Positions 31,170 to 40,855 of a stretch of DNA of 64,000 nt are shown one piece after another. Position 1 is the first letter of the stretch; each line of letters starts with the position of its first letter. The position numbers were made by a program, and so were the translations under genes. The notes under the pieces were generated by a model, which ran no database searches, was not told where the DNA came from, and saw nothing but the letters and a program-made list of their open reading frames with translations. Source of the stretch: Prorocentrum cordatum (lineage: Eukaryota > Sar > Dinophyceae > Prorocentrales > Prorocentraceae); assembly GCA_963575745.1 (NCBI GenBank), contig CAUYUJ010017630.1, positions 77,501 through 141,500 on the forward strand, written 5' to 3'.

Positions 31170-31700
31170 GAGTGGAGAGGAGAAGCGCCGCGCCCGCTAC
31201 ACTTTGCGAGCCCGAGACGGATAGCGACGGCACCCCCAGGGCACCTCCTGTGGCGTCGAGGAAGTGCAACGCTTGCCACACCAGGGCACCCCCTGTGGCG
31301 TCGAGGAAGTGTCACTCCTGCCACGCTTCGCGGGCCCGAAACGGATAGCGACCGCACCCCCAACGCACCCCCTTCGGCGTCAAGAAAGTGCCACGCCTGC
31401 AACGCTTTGCGAGCCCGGAGTGGATAGCGACCGCACCCCAAGCGCACCACGTGTGGCGTCGAGGTAGTGCCACGCCTGCCACGCCCTGCGGGCCCGAAGC
31501 GGATAGCGACCGCACCCCCAGCGCACTCCTTGTGGCATCGAGAAAGTGCCACGCTTGCCACACGTTGCGAGCCCGAAGCGGATAGCGACCGCACCCCCAG
31601 CGCACCCCTTGTGGCGTCGAGGAAGTGTCACGCCTGCCACGCTGTGCGAGCCCGAAACGGATAGAGACCGCACCCCCAGCGCACCTCCTGTGGCACCTCC
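31170..31700 (+). repeat. 79-bp tandem repeat array
   Basis: Units with GGATAGCGACCGCACCCCCA, GCGTCGAGGAAGTGCCACGC and GCGAGCCCGAA blocks. GATAGCGAC recurs at 31,345, 31,424, 31,503, 31,582 and 31,661, an exact 79-bp period. It grades into the 90-bp array that follows. Confidence 0.9.
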
Positions 31701-32655
31701 TGTGGCATCGATAGCGGCCGCGCTGAGAGACCACCCCCAGCGCCCCCCCTGTGGTGTCCAGAAAGTGCCACGCCTGCTAGGCTTTGCGACAGTGTCGTGG
31801 ATAGCGGCCGCGCTGAGAGACCACCTCCTGCGCACCCCCTATGGTGTCCAGAAAGTGCCACGCCTGCTAGGCTTTGCGACAGTGTCGTGGATAGCGGCCG
31901 CGCTGAGAGACCACAACCAGCGCACCCCCTATGGTGTCCAGAAAGGGCCACGCCTGCTAGGCTTTGCGACAGTGTCGTGGATAGCGGCCGCGCTGAGAGA
32001 CCACCTCCTGCGCACCCCCTATGGTGTCCTGCAAGTGCCACGCCTGCTAGGCTTCACGACAGTGTCGTGGATAGTAGCCGCGCTGAGAAACCACCCCCAA
32101 CGCCCCCCCCTGTGGTGTCCAGAACGTGCCACGCCTGCTAGGCTTTGCGACAGTGTCGTGCTGAGAGACCACCCCCTGCGCACCCCCGATGGTGTCCAGA
32201 AAGTGCCACGCCCGCTAGGCTTCACGACAGTGTCGTGGATAGCGGCCGCGCTGAGAGACCACCACCAGCGCACCCCCTATGGTGTCCAGAAAGGGCCACG
32301 TTTGCCAGGCGTCGCGACAGTGTCGTGGATAGCGGCCGCGCTGAGAGACCACCCCCAGCGCACCCCCTATGGTGTCCTGCAAGTGTCACGCCTGCTAGGC
32401 TTTGCGACAGTGTCTTGGATAGCGGCCGCGCTGAGAGACCACCCCCAGCGCCCCCCTTGTGGTGTCCAGAAAGTGCCACGCCTGCTAGGCTTTGCGACAG
32501 TGTCGTGGATAGCGGCCGCGCTGAGAGACCACACTCCGCGCACCCGCAATGGTGTTCATAAAGTGCCACGCCTGCTAGGCTTCGCGACAGTTTCGTGGAT
32601 AGCGGCCGCGCTCAGAGACCACCTGGTGCGCACCCCCTATGGTGTCCAGGGGTGC
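31701..32655 (+). repeat. 90-bp tandem repeat array with NotI-type sites
   Basis: About 11 units with an exact 90-bp period (ATAGCGGCCG at 31,801, 31,891, 31,981, then 32,239 to 32,599 in 90-bp steps; one unit shortened near 32,150). Nearly every unit contains GCGGCCGCGCTGAGAGACCA and GCTAGGCTTTGCGACAGTGTC-like sequence. It shares GTGCCACGCCTGC with the 79-bp array, so the two are related. Confidence 0.92.
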
Positions 32656-32870
32656 TGTGCTGTGCAGTGCTGAACTGTGCTGTGCTGAGATGAGCTGTGC
32701 TAGGCTGTGCTGTGTTGTGCTGTGTTGTGCTGTGCTGAACTGTTATGAGCAGTGCTGTGCTGTGCTGTGCTGTGTGCGTGCTGTGTGTCAATGTGCTGTG
32801 TGCTGAGCTGTGCTGTGCTGTGCTGTGCTGCGCTGCGCTGCGCTGTTCTGCTGAGGAGGAGAGGGTGTGA
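32656..32870 (+). repeat. (TGCTG)n-rich tract
   Basis: Imperfect TGCTGTGCTG repeat of about 200 bp directly after the 90-bp array. Confidence 0.85.
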
Positions 32871-33630
32871 CTGAGGAGCGCGGGTGACGCAGGTGAGACG
32901 AAAACCAGAAACTCACGAAACATGCGGGGACAAATTCAGTATTTTAGCTGTGCACTGCGATGTGCGTCCGTGCTGCGATCCGCATATTATGCGCAACGTG
33001 TCGCTTGCTATCATGCGTTTTGTATACGCGACAGGCATACCTGTTGTTGTTTCGGGGTATAGCAGCAAGTACAGATCACGCGCTGCAGACATGGTGAGCA
33101 CCTTGCCGGATAAAAACCGAACGGCGATTTGCTCGATCTAGTCTTCAGAGAGTCGCACGACGAAACTCGTAGCGCTGCCGTGGTGCACGCAGTGAGCATC
33201 ATGGCGACAGGCTTTCCTCGTTCAGAAAGTTGATCTGAAGCGAGCGCGGGCCAGTCTCGTTGCAGAAATTCACTGTCATTTTCGCTGGCCGCAGTGGCTG
33301 CCACCACATGTTGGTTTTGCCGTGCCTGCTGCCTTGGGTTCCGCTATGTGCGCGTGCTCTTGCGTTACGCCTTGCAAGTCTGCGTATGTACATGTCTATT
33401 GCATGGCGTTTGCCTGTCTTGCGTTCTTCTCCAGGTCCGTGTTTCTCCTTCGGACCTGCATTCGAGACTTCCTTAAATGGCTTGCCTATGTTTTTTCCAA
33501 CAATCCTGCGGTGTTGGGTCCTCGTTTCGAAAGAGAGAATCTCCGCTTCTCCTCTCCCCCTCTCCCCTCCTCTCCCCTCCTCCCCTCCTCCCTTCCCCCC
33601 CCATCCCTGCTTCAACAGTCCGTATGTGTC
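32871..33630. other. AT-richer unique intron sequence
   Basis: No gene recognised. 33,540-33,605 is C/T-rich. Confidence 0.45.
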
Positions 33631-34060
33631 TGCTTCGGCACACCCCTCACACGATTCGCGGCACCATGTGAAGATCCACCGAAGGCCTCAGGCGTTGGGG
33701 TTCGCATGCGGTTCTTATCCATTTTGGCACGCTCCTCACAAGTTTCGTGGTCCCACAGGGAGCTCATCTGAAACCCACAGGAGGGGGGGGGGTCGCTTGC
33801 GGTCGTTACCCCGTTCTGACCAGCCTTCGCTCAAGAGAGGAAAAAACGCCCGGACCCGACAATTGGCAAACGGCCAGGGGCGTTTACAAAATAGCCCTGC
33901 CCTGTTCGATTCCTTCGGTGGGCGCGTTCACTAAACTGCTTCGCGTGTCGGGGTGATGATCATGAGGGTGGATTCTCTCTGCTCTCTATTCATACGTTTC
34001 GTGGCCTCCTCGGGAGTTCCACCCGAGGCCCCAGGGGGAGGGGCCGCATGCGTGCTCTGG
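33631..34060 (+). repeat. Diverged 77-bp-family units and a ~150-bp dispersed repeat
   Basis: 33,631-33,770 and 33,985-34,060 carry the ACGTTTCGTGG/GGGAGnTC/CGCATGCG pattern of the array at 1-690. Between them, 33,826-33,976 (AGGAAAAAACGCCCGGACC...GGGCGCGTTCACTAAAC) is related to 54,723-54,880. Confidence 0.65.
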
Positions 34061-34382
34061 AGAAGCAAGCCGCAGGCGCTCCGTGCCTACAGATCGCACA
34101 GCGAGCTCGCCGCCGGCGTCCTTGCCCCCCCCCTCCCCGCCGTGGGCGTCGACGGTGTGCACCTCTGGCCTCGGACGCCCGGCGAGGGCGCCCCGGGCCC
34201 CCGAGAGTTTTGGGTGGCCCGTGGCGGCCCCCGCGGTGGCCCGAGCGCCCGACGAGGGAGCTCGGGCCCATGGGCATCGGCTGGCACGTCGTGGCGCCCC
34301 GTCGCGGCCCGCGTGGGCCCCCCCCCCCCTCCCTCGTGGCCGCCCCACGGGGCCCCGCCATCCTGGGCCCCGTCCTCCTGGC
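34061..34382 (+). other. GC-rich coding-like stretch, unassigned
   Basis: One forward frame reads GVDGVHLWPRTPGEGAPG, then PREFWVARGG, with high GC3, but no domain or splice context could be established. Confidence 0.2.
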
Positions 34383-34505
34383 GTCGCTCGGACGTGTGCA
34401 TGCTTTCCTCGGCGAGGGCCCTGGAGGAGCATCCTGGATCCTCGAGCAGACAAGGCCACGCACGAAGCCGAGGAATGCACAGGGCATGGACGTCCGAGCG
34501 ATGGC
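34383..34505 (+). mobile_element. Family K10 inverted-repeat element
   Basis: About 123 bp with ends GTCGCTCGGACGTGTGCAT and GGACGTCCGAGCGATGGCA (inverted), and an inner block GAGGAGCATCCTGGATC. Other copies at 51,457, 57,521 and a truncated one at 16,361. Confidence 0.8.
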
Positions 34506-34679
34506 AAGTCCTGGTCCCCCATCGTATCCCCCCCTCCTTCCTTTTGGTCAACTGTGTGAGGCCAGGGGTGCCAGCACCCACCGAGCGGCTGCGCGCACAG
34601 AGCGCGGCAGAGGAGGCAGAGGAGACGGCGGCGGAGGAAGAGGGACGTGGGCAGGCGACGAGCCTTTCGCTGATTGTAG

Positions 34680-34873
34680 GGGAGCGAAGAATGACATAAC
34701 ATAACAACTCCGAGGTCCGCGGGGATTTCTCGGGTCCGCGCTGGACCCCCCTCCCTGGCGCGCGGAGCGCGCCAGGGGCGGCGCCGGAGGCGCCGCCAGG
34801 GGGCCCCGGCGCCGATCCGAGAAATCCGCGCGGACCTCCGAGTTTTTATATTCATGTCATTGTTCGTTCCCCT
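34680..34873 (+). mobile_element. Hairpin family P2, copy d
   Basis: Arms GAGGTCCGCGGGGATTTCTC and GAGAAATCCGCGCGGACCTC. The GC-rich centre is in reverse order relative to the other copies (GCGCGCCAGGGGCGGCGCC), as if the loop had inverted. Confidence 0.8.
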
Positions 34874-35078
34874 AGATTGGCCCTCCTGTCCACCTCCTGC
34901 TCCGTCCTCGACTTCCCTCCTGCCATTCCTCCTCTCTCTTTCGTCGTCCTCCTGCGGCTTGCTCTGCCTCCAGCGGCGACGTGGGCCGCCGGGGAGTGTG
35001 GCTTCGGCAGGTGCGGTCCCGCCGACGGGCCGCAGGGCCGGACAGGCCCAGATACGCAATGATATCAACCTGCTATTG

Positions 35079-35237
35079 TTAAGTCGGGCATGTCCCCCCA
35101 TAGCGGGAATATTCAAAAATAGTCAAAACATAGTCTAGTGACGAGCTTTGTGACTATTTCTGACAATGTTCAATATGTTTTGACTATGTTTTAAGTTTCC
35201 TCCAACTTCCGCCTGTAGGAGGACATGCCCGACCTAA
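35079..35237 (+). mobile_element. M1 inverted-repeat element, copy 8
   Basis: 159 bp. Target duplications TGCTATTG and TGGTATTG (7 of 8). The core AAAATAGTCAAAACATAGTC is typical of the family. Confidence 0.88.
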
Positions 35238-36780
35238 TGGTATTGGCTGGCTGAATCTGCCGAGCTAATAACAACGTCGGTCTGCCAGGTGGCGAACAGC
35301 ATCATTTCCGTCCGTAGCGGTCTCGTCGTGTTCTGGCGCAGCGTGCGGGACAGTATATCACGGAGACGCTTAAGCGAGCGTGGAATGCCAGCATCACTTG
35401 GGATTGTCATGCAGATTGCCCCCCGCCCCCCCTCCATGCATCCTGACCCCTGGCGTTCCTTAGCCGTCGTTGCTGCACTCTTCTTCCCGGTGTGGCGTGA
35501 CGGCGCGGCGCTTGTCGTGCATGTTATGCTGTGGAGTGTTCCTGACGCTTTGTCTTCCCATGCTGTCTGTGGTTTCCAATGTTTTCTGCCATGGAGTCTG
35601 TCATTTCGAATTTGTCGCTGCCGCTTTGTTTTGGCGGACCTGCGTGACGCCGTGACGCTTATGCCATACCATTCGTCGTGGAATGCCTCATGTAGTTTGT
35701 CTGATGAGGTTGTGTGACTAGTTTCGAATCGGTCGATGTTGCTCTTTGTCGTTGGCGGCCCAGCGTGACGTCGCGGCGGGATATCCTGTCTTTGCGGTTT
35801 CGCCGTGGGTACCCGTTCCAATTCATAATGTAGCGTTGTGTGTTTCCATGTGTGATTATCATCGGTCTTGGTCGTTCTGTATTCCATGGTATATGCGATT
35901 CGTTTTTACTTACCTTGCCATAGCGTTTGTCGTTCCTCAGACGGTCGTTGTTGTGCTCAGTTCTTGTAGGATTGGCATGACGTCGTGCTGTTGTCTTATC
36001 TGGTAAGTTGTGTTTGGTTTGATCGGTTATCCTATGCGGTTGTTGCGTTTACTCTTGTCCTCGTCGCGATTTTTTTTTTTTTTTTTTTTTTTTGTGTTCC
36101 CGGGTCAGCGAGACGTCCCCGACGCCTGCCGTGCTCCTTGATGTGGGGCCACGTGTTTCTTGATGTGCTTGAACGGAGTGATATTTGCATTTGTTTATGG
36201 TGTGCTGCGTGCGCATGGTAGTATGCCTGTTATGCTCATGCGGTATGTGGAACTTGTGCGCATACGTGCAGCTAGCCAGTGTCAAGTATGAGTATATGTG
36301 TGTGCTGCGTCCATGTCATGTGTGTTTGTTGCGCATGTGATTTCTTGATGTGTGTTGTTTGTGCATTGGTGGCCGACCCTATGCACAGTATGCTCATTGC
36401 GTCGAGCACAGGAAGCGGGAGACCCAGGGATCACCAGGAGCCAGGATCTATGTGGCCCGGCGGTCGCGGCATGCTGTTCATAACGTCGTCGTTCGTGGAG
36501 GATGCGAGGTGGGACATTCTGGGATCATCGCGACACTTTGGGCCTGGCGACCGTGGTATGCAGGGCTGGCAGGGCAGGTCGGGAAGGCCGTCTGCAAATC
36601 TTGCTACCTAGTGGGAAGATGAGGGCCAGAAACATGGCCGCGTCAAGTATTGTGAATATAATGCAACGCTTGCGTGCGAAATAGGTCAACAAAAAGCATA
36701 TGCCGCACCAGGCAGAGCGAATCCGAAGCAGACCGGTCCCAGACTGATTCCTAGTTCGTTCAAGTCGGTTCGGACTTGTT
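35238..36780. other. AT-richer unique intron sequence
   Basis: T/G-rich sequence without a recognised exon. A T26 run is at 36,069-36,094. Words such as TGTGTGTTGCGCATG recur around 36,290-36,370. Confidence 0.5.
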
Positions 36781-36820
36781 AGCATTTGCATTATGTGTCG
36801 GGTTCTTCTGCGCCGGCCGC

Positions 36821-37225
36821 AAGCTCCGAACAGGTGTGTTCTGTCAGAATGCGATCGAGGGGGCTCAGCAAGATTTGGACCTTACTATCGATGCCCAGCT
36901 CAAAGGGAAGCAGCAACACGTTGAGCGCCTGGCGTTGCTGTTTCAGGAGATGAATGCGGACACCGATGCATTGGGTGATGGGCTGACAGTAGACGAGCTT
37001 CATTTTCAGCTGTCCAAGCCAAAAGTGCAGTCATGGTTCCAGTCCCTGGACGTCGACACAAAACAGACTTGGAAATTGTTCAAAATGATCGACGCTGACA
37101 ACTCGGGCCGCGTCTCCCTCGAGGAGTTCGTCGAAGGGTGCTTGCGGTTGCGGGGATCGGCCACACGCGTCGATGTGGAGTCGCTGAAGTGGGAGATCAG
37201 GAGGGCGAACCATGGCGTAGACAAG
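36821..37225 (+). CDS. Channel exon D: post-S6 segment and EF-hands
   Basis: 135 codons. It starts KLRTGVFCQNAIEGAQQDLD, the conserved continuation after S6 in dinoflagellate channels (usual pattern N-x-x-T-G-V-F-C-Q). A first EF-hand-like loop (NADTDALGDGLTVDEL) is degenerate. The second, DADNSGRVSLEEF, has D1, D3, S5, S9 and E12 and should bind Ca2+. The tail reads GCLRLRGSATRVDVESLKWE and IRRANHGVDK. The start at AAG/CTC 36,821-36,824 is chosen by aligning with the S6 end of exon C. The exon ends AAG at 37,225 before a GC donor. If that intron is retained the frame ends six codons later (AASNN, stop at 37,241-37,243), a possible shorter isoform. Confidence 0.85.
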
Positions 37226-37345
37226 GCCGCATCGAACAATTGACTTTCCTTCTCTTCTCGCTTTTCTCCACCACCTATCCCTCGTCCACCTCCTTGCCCC
37301 CCCCAACTCTCTGCCCCTGCTTGCCCTGCCACTGCTCCTCCCCAG
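37226..37345 (+). other. 120-bp GC-AG intron of the channel gene
   Basis: Donor GCCGCA after AAG, acceptor CCCCAG before GCTGCC, with a long pyrimidine tract (37,246-37,343). GC donors are frequent in dinoflagellate introns. The exon sequence on both sides reads AAG|GC. Confidence 0.8.
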
Positions 37346-37420
37346 GCTGCCGAGAGGCTTGCTGGGGTGGCGGAAGACGTCCAAGAGCTGAGGAGGGCCG
37401 CGGGTCTGTTGCGGGAGTAG
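37346..37420 (+). CDS. Channel exon E: C-terminal helix and stop
   Basis: Frame-compatible with exon D (phase 0), giving AAERLAGVAEDVQELRRAAG then LLRE and stop TAG at 37,418-37,420. It forms an amphipathic coiled-coil-like end, as expected for the C-terminus of this channel type. Support comes from the strong acceptor, the maintained frame and the helical pattern. Confidence 0.75.
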   Translation, partial: AAERLAGVAEDVQELRRAAGLLRE

Positions 37421-37720
37421 CTCTTGCCCCCGAAGCAGCGACGCTCCAGGTACCGGCCGCAGCGCCGCCGCACGGGGGCGCGGCCGGCCACGGCCTTCTT
37501 CAGCGAGGCGCGCCGAGCAATTCCGGAGCTTGGCTGCCTCGATACGCCCCTTTTGAAAGCCATCACGTGCCGTGCTCAAATGCCCGTGTCAATACAGTGC
37601 GTGTTGGCTCGACGTATTGGCCCACGTGTTGGCGAACGTATCGAGCCAGATCTCCGTTTTCGGTCGACGTGTTGAGCTCCGTCTCCATACGCTGCGTTTT
37701 GCGTGATGCGTTCAGTGATT
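37421..37720. other. 3' flank of the channel gene
   Basis: GC-rich; presumably 3' UTR at the start. 37,570-37,660 (GTGTTGGCTCGACG, GGCCCACGTGTTGGCGAA) resembles 57,108-57,205, so it is repeat-derived. Confidence 0.45.
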
Positions 37721-37918
37721 GCGCGCATCAAGAAGCCATACGCTTTTCGTCAGGGCATCCTGGGTTTCTTCGCTCCGCGAGCTGCGCGGTGACTTCCCGC
37801 AGTCGTTGAAGATGCTGCTGCGTGCAGGGTGCTCTGGGTTTCCCCTCCGGTGCACCTCGCGCGCGGGTGTGCAGGGTTGGGCTTCTTGCGAGGGTCCCTC
37901 GCGCTTTGCCCGCACCGT
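37721..37918 (+). repeat. Family N6 ~200-bp dispersed repeat, copy 1
   Basis: GCGCGCATCAAGAAGCCATA at the start, then GGGTTTCTTCGCTC, CTTCCCGCAG and CTCCGGTGCACCTCGCGC, ending in a GCCCGCAC block. A second copy at 59,611-59,815 is nested inside an E5 element. Confidence 0.8.
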
Positions 37919-38400
37919 ACCGGAGCAGCCACAGCCGGCCCGGATCAGTAGATCGACCCTGCCAGTTCAAGGGCACCCTTGTGTCCTATGCCTCGCGACA
38001 CGTACCTCCCTGCCTTCCTGTGGCAATGCAGCCCTCGGAAGGGCCTCGTGTGCATACTCTCGCGCGTCCTGCCCAACCCAGTCCGACTGCGCGCGCCCAG
38101 AGCAGCCCCGCGCCTCACCAGCGCGGCGGGCTCCGCCTGCCGAGGGGGGGCCCAGTGCCCGCCACGCGGCCTCGCCGGGGCGGTCCGCCGGGCCCCGCCG
38201 CCCGCGCAGGGCGGCGCAGAGGCCGGGCGGCGCCCCGCCGGCCGCGTGGAGCGGGTGCGCGGCGCGGGGCGGCCAGCGCGTCCAGGTGGCCGCGCTGCCG
38301 TCGCTGGCCCCGGGCCGCCTTGGCCCGCCCTGGCCCGCGCGGGCCCCGCGCGGGCCCCGCGCCGCCCTGCGTGCCGTCGAGCAGCCGGTGTCAGGTCGGG
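37919..38400. other. GC-rich stretch, no gene assigned
   Basis: Ala/Arg/Gly/Pro-rich frames on both strands, no domain. A gene fragment cannot be excluded. Confidence 0.35.
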
Positions 38401-38551
38401 CGTGTCCCTCCGCAGGAGGAGTATCCAGACATGGTCAAAGCATGGTCTGGGGACGGCTTTTTTAGGCATTGTTCGACTATTTCGGGGGCATTTTTTGACT
38501 ATTTTTTTATTTTTCGTCCAAGATCCCCCTGTAGGGGGACGCCCGACTTAA
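38401..38551 (+). mobile_element. M1 inverted-repeat element, copy 9
   Basis: 151 bp, left end TCAGGTCGGGCGTGTCCC, right end GGGACGCCCGACTTAA with a small deletion in the right arm. Flanks AGCCGGTG and AGCTGATG agree at 6 of 8 positions. Confidence 0.85.
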
Positions 38552-38649
38552 AGCTGATGTCGCGGCGCCGTCTCTTGGCCAGCGGGCTGAGGCCGGTGCC
38601 CAGGCCGAGCCATGCCGGGACTGCGCAGTCGGGCGAGGAGATCTATGCA

Positions 38650-40308
38650 TGATCCCGGGTCGAGGGTTCCCCCCCTCAGATGGACGGGTCCCAGGTCCTA
38701 GTGTTTCACACCCCCCAACGGTGGCATGGGGGGTGGAAGGCGACGACGACGAGGACGACGACGACGCCGACGACAACGCTGACGACGACGACGACGCAGA
38801 GGTCGACACCAATGCCGACGCCGACGTCGACGCAGACGCCGACGCCGACGCCGACGCCGACGACGACGACGACGACGAAGACGCAGACGCAGACGCAGAC
38901 GCCGACGTCAACGCCGACGCCGTCGCTGGCACCGCCGACGGAAGGCGACGACGCCGACGACGGAAGACGACGACGCCGACGCCGACGACGACAACGAACC
39001 ACCCCACACCCACAAGGGGGGGGTAGCACAGGCACCCTCCACCAAGCCACGCCAACAGGGCCATGACCACAGGGGGGGCCGGCCACATCCTCAGATGGGA
39101 TGGGCATCAGGGTTCCACAGGCCCCTCTCCGCCCAGATGTGATGAGGGGAACAGCGACGACGACGACGACGACGACGACGACAAAAGACGACGACGACAA
39201 CGACTACGACGGTCCACTCCACCCCCACCTGTGGGTGGAGCAGCGGCACCCTCTATCATGCCACGCCCACAGTGCCACGACCACAGGGTGTGTCACAGCC
39301 CTTCCTCACCAAGATGGAATGGATCCCAGATGGGATGGGGGGGACGACGACCACGATGACGACGACGACGAAGACGCAGACGCCGATACCGACGCTGACG
39401 CCGACCACGACCACGACCACGACCACGACGACGACGACCACGACGACGACGACTACGCAGACGCACACACACCCAAAGGGGGGGGCACCAGTACCTTCCA
39501 CCACGCCACGCCCACAGGGCCACGACCACATGGGGGTTTTCACAGCCCCCCCCAGATGGGATGGGTCCCAGGGTTCCACAGCCCCCCAGAGTGCCACAGT
39601 TACGCTCCCCCAGATGGGATGGGGACGCTGACGACGACGACGCTTGCGACGACGATGACGACGACGACGACGCCGACGCCAACGCCGACGCCGACGCCGA
39701 CGCAGACGCCGACATCGATGCCGACGCCGATGCCGATGCCGACGGAAAACGACAGGGACAACGGAAAACGCTGATGACGACGCCGACGACGCCGACGACG
39801 AACCACCTCACACCCACAGAGGGGGGGAGCACCAGCAACCTCCATCACGCCATGCCCACAGGCCCACCCTCACAGGGGGGTTTTCAGCCCCCCTCCGAAA
39901 TGGCATGGGATGACGTCGTCGACGACGACGACGGAAGAGGATGACGAAGTCGACGACGACGACGAACCACACCCGCACCCACACCCAGCACCCCCCACAA
40001 AAGGGATCGGTCCTAGGGTTCCACAGCCCCACCCCCCGGGGAAGGGATGGGAGGGTGACGACGACGACGACGCAGACGCAGACGCAGACGCAGTCGCTGA
40101 CGACGACGCCGTGGAGGACGCCCACGCCGACGTATACTCAGACGCCGATGTTGACGCAGACGTAAACGCCGACGCCGACACCGACGCCGACGCCGACGAC
40201 GACGACGGCGCCGACTACGACGACGGCGACGGATGACGACGCCGACGCAAACGCCGACGCCGTCGCCGACGCCGACGAAGACGATGACGCAGACATAGCC
40301 GCAGACAC

Positions 40309-40346
<38 letters not shown>

Positions 40347-40818
40347 CCGTCACCGACGCCAACGCAGACGCCGATGCCGACGCGGACGCCGACGCCGATG
40401 CCGACGCTGATGCCGACGCCGCCGCCGACGACGACGACGCCGACGTCGCCGAAGCCGACGCCGACGCCGACGAAAGATGACGACGACGACAACGGAAGTC
40501 GACGACGACGCCGACGCCGCCGACGACGACGACGACGACGGAAGACGACGACGCCGACGGACGACGACGAAGACGACGACGACGGCGACGCTCACGACGA
40601 CGCCGACGCCGACGCCGACGCCGACGACGACGACGGCAGACGACGACAACGACCCAAGACGATGACGACGACGACGACGAAGACGACGAACCGCTCCACA
40701 CCCACAAGGGCGGGGAGCACCAGCACCCTCCACCACGCCACGCCAACAGGGCCACACGACCACAGGGGGGTTCACAGGCCTGCCCTTCGAGGGGACGACG
40801 ACGACGACGACGACGAGA

Positions 40819-40855
<37 letters not shown>

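Larger units (their letters stand above)
26303..36820 (+). other. Channel intron (about 10.5 kb) between S6 and EF-hands
   Basis: Inferred because exon C stops coding right after S6 (YFFIF) and the expected post-S6 sequence resumes at 36,821 (KLRTGVFCQNAIEG). The intron holds M1 copies 7 and 8, the antisense retrogene, several palindromes, tandem arrays (30,190-32,650), a P2 hairpin and AT-richer unique sequence at 32,880-33,540 and 35,240-36,780. Boundaries are within about 6 bp on the left and 3 bp on the right. Confidence 0.65.
18988..37420 (+). other. Voltage-gated cation channel gene, whole locus
   Basis: Reconstructed single-domain, six-transmembrane voltage-gated channel with a cytoplasmic EF-hand tail, about 570 residues. 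Five exons: A 18,989-~19,200 (N-terminus, least certain), B ~20,231-20,623 (linker and S1), C 25,670-~26,302 (S2-S6), D ~36,821-37,225 (EF-hands) and E 37,346-37,420 (C-terminal helix, stop). Introns are about 1 kb, 5,046 bp, about 10.5 kb and 120 bp. The protein would sit in a membrane and pass Na+ and/or Ca2+ on depolarisation, with Ca2+ feedback through the EF-hand. It resembles the single-domain alveolate channels and not the four-domain animal type. The large introns hold many element copies and an antisense retrogene. Confidence 0.75.

Noticed and set aside
31546-32673. 375-codon plus-strand frame with a repeating 30-residue unit
   Set aside because: A 90-bp tandem repeat is a multiple of three, so one frame repeats without stops; several frames on both strands are open in the same way.
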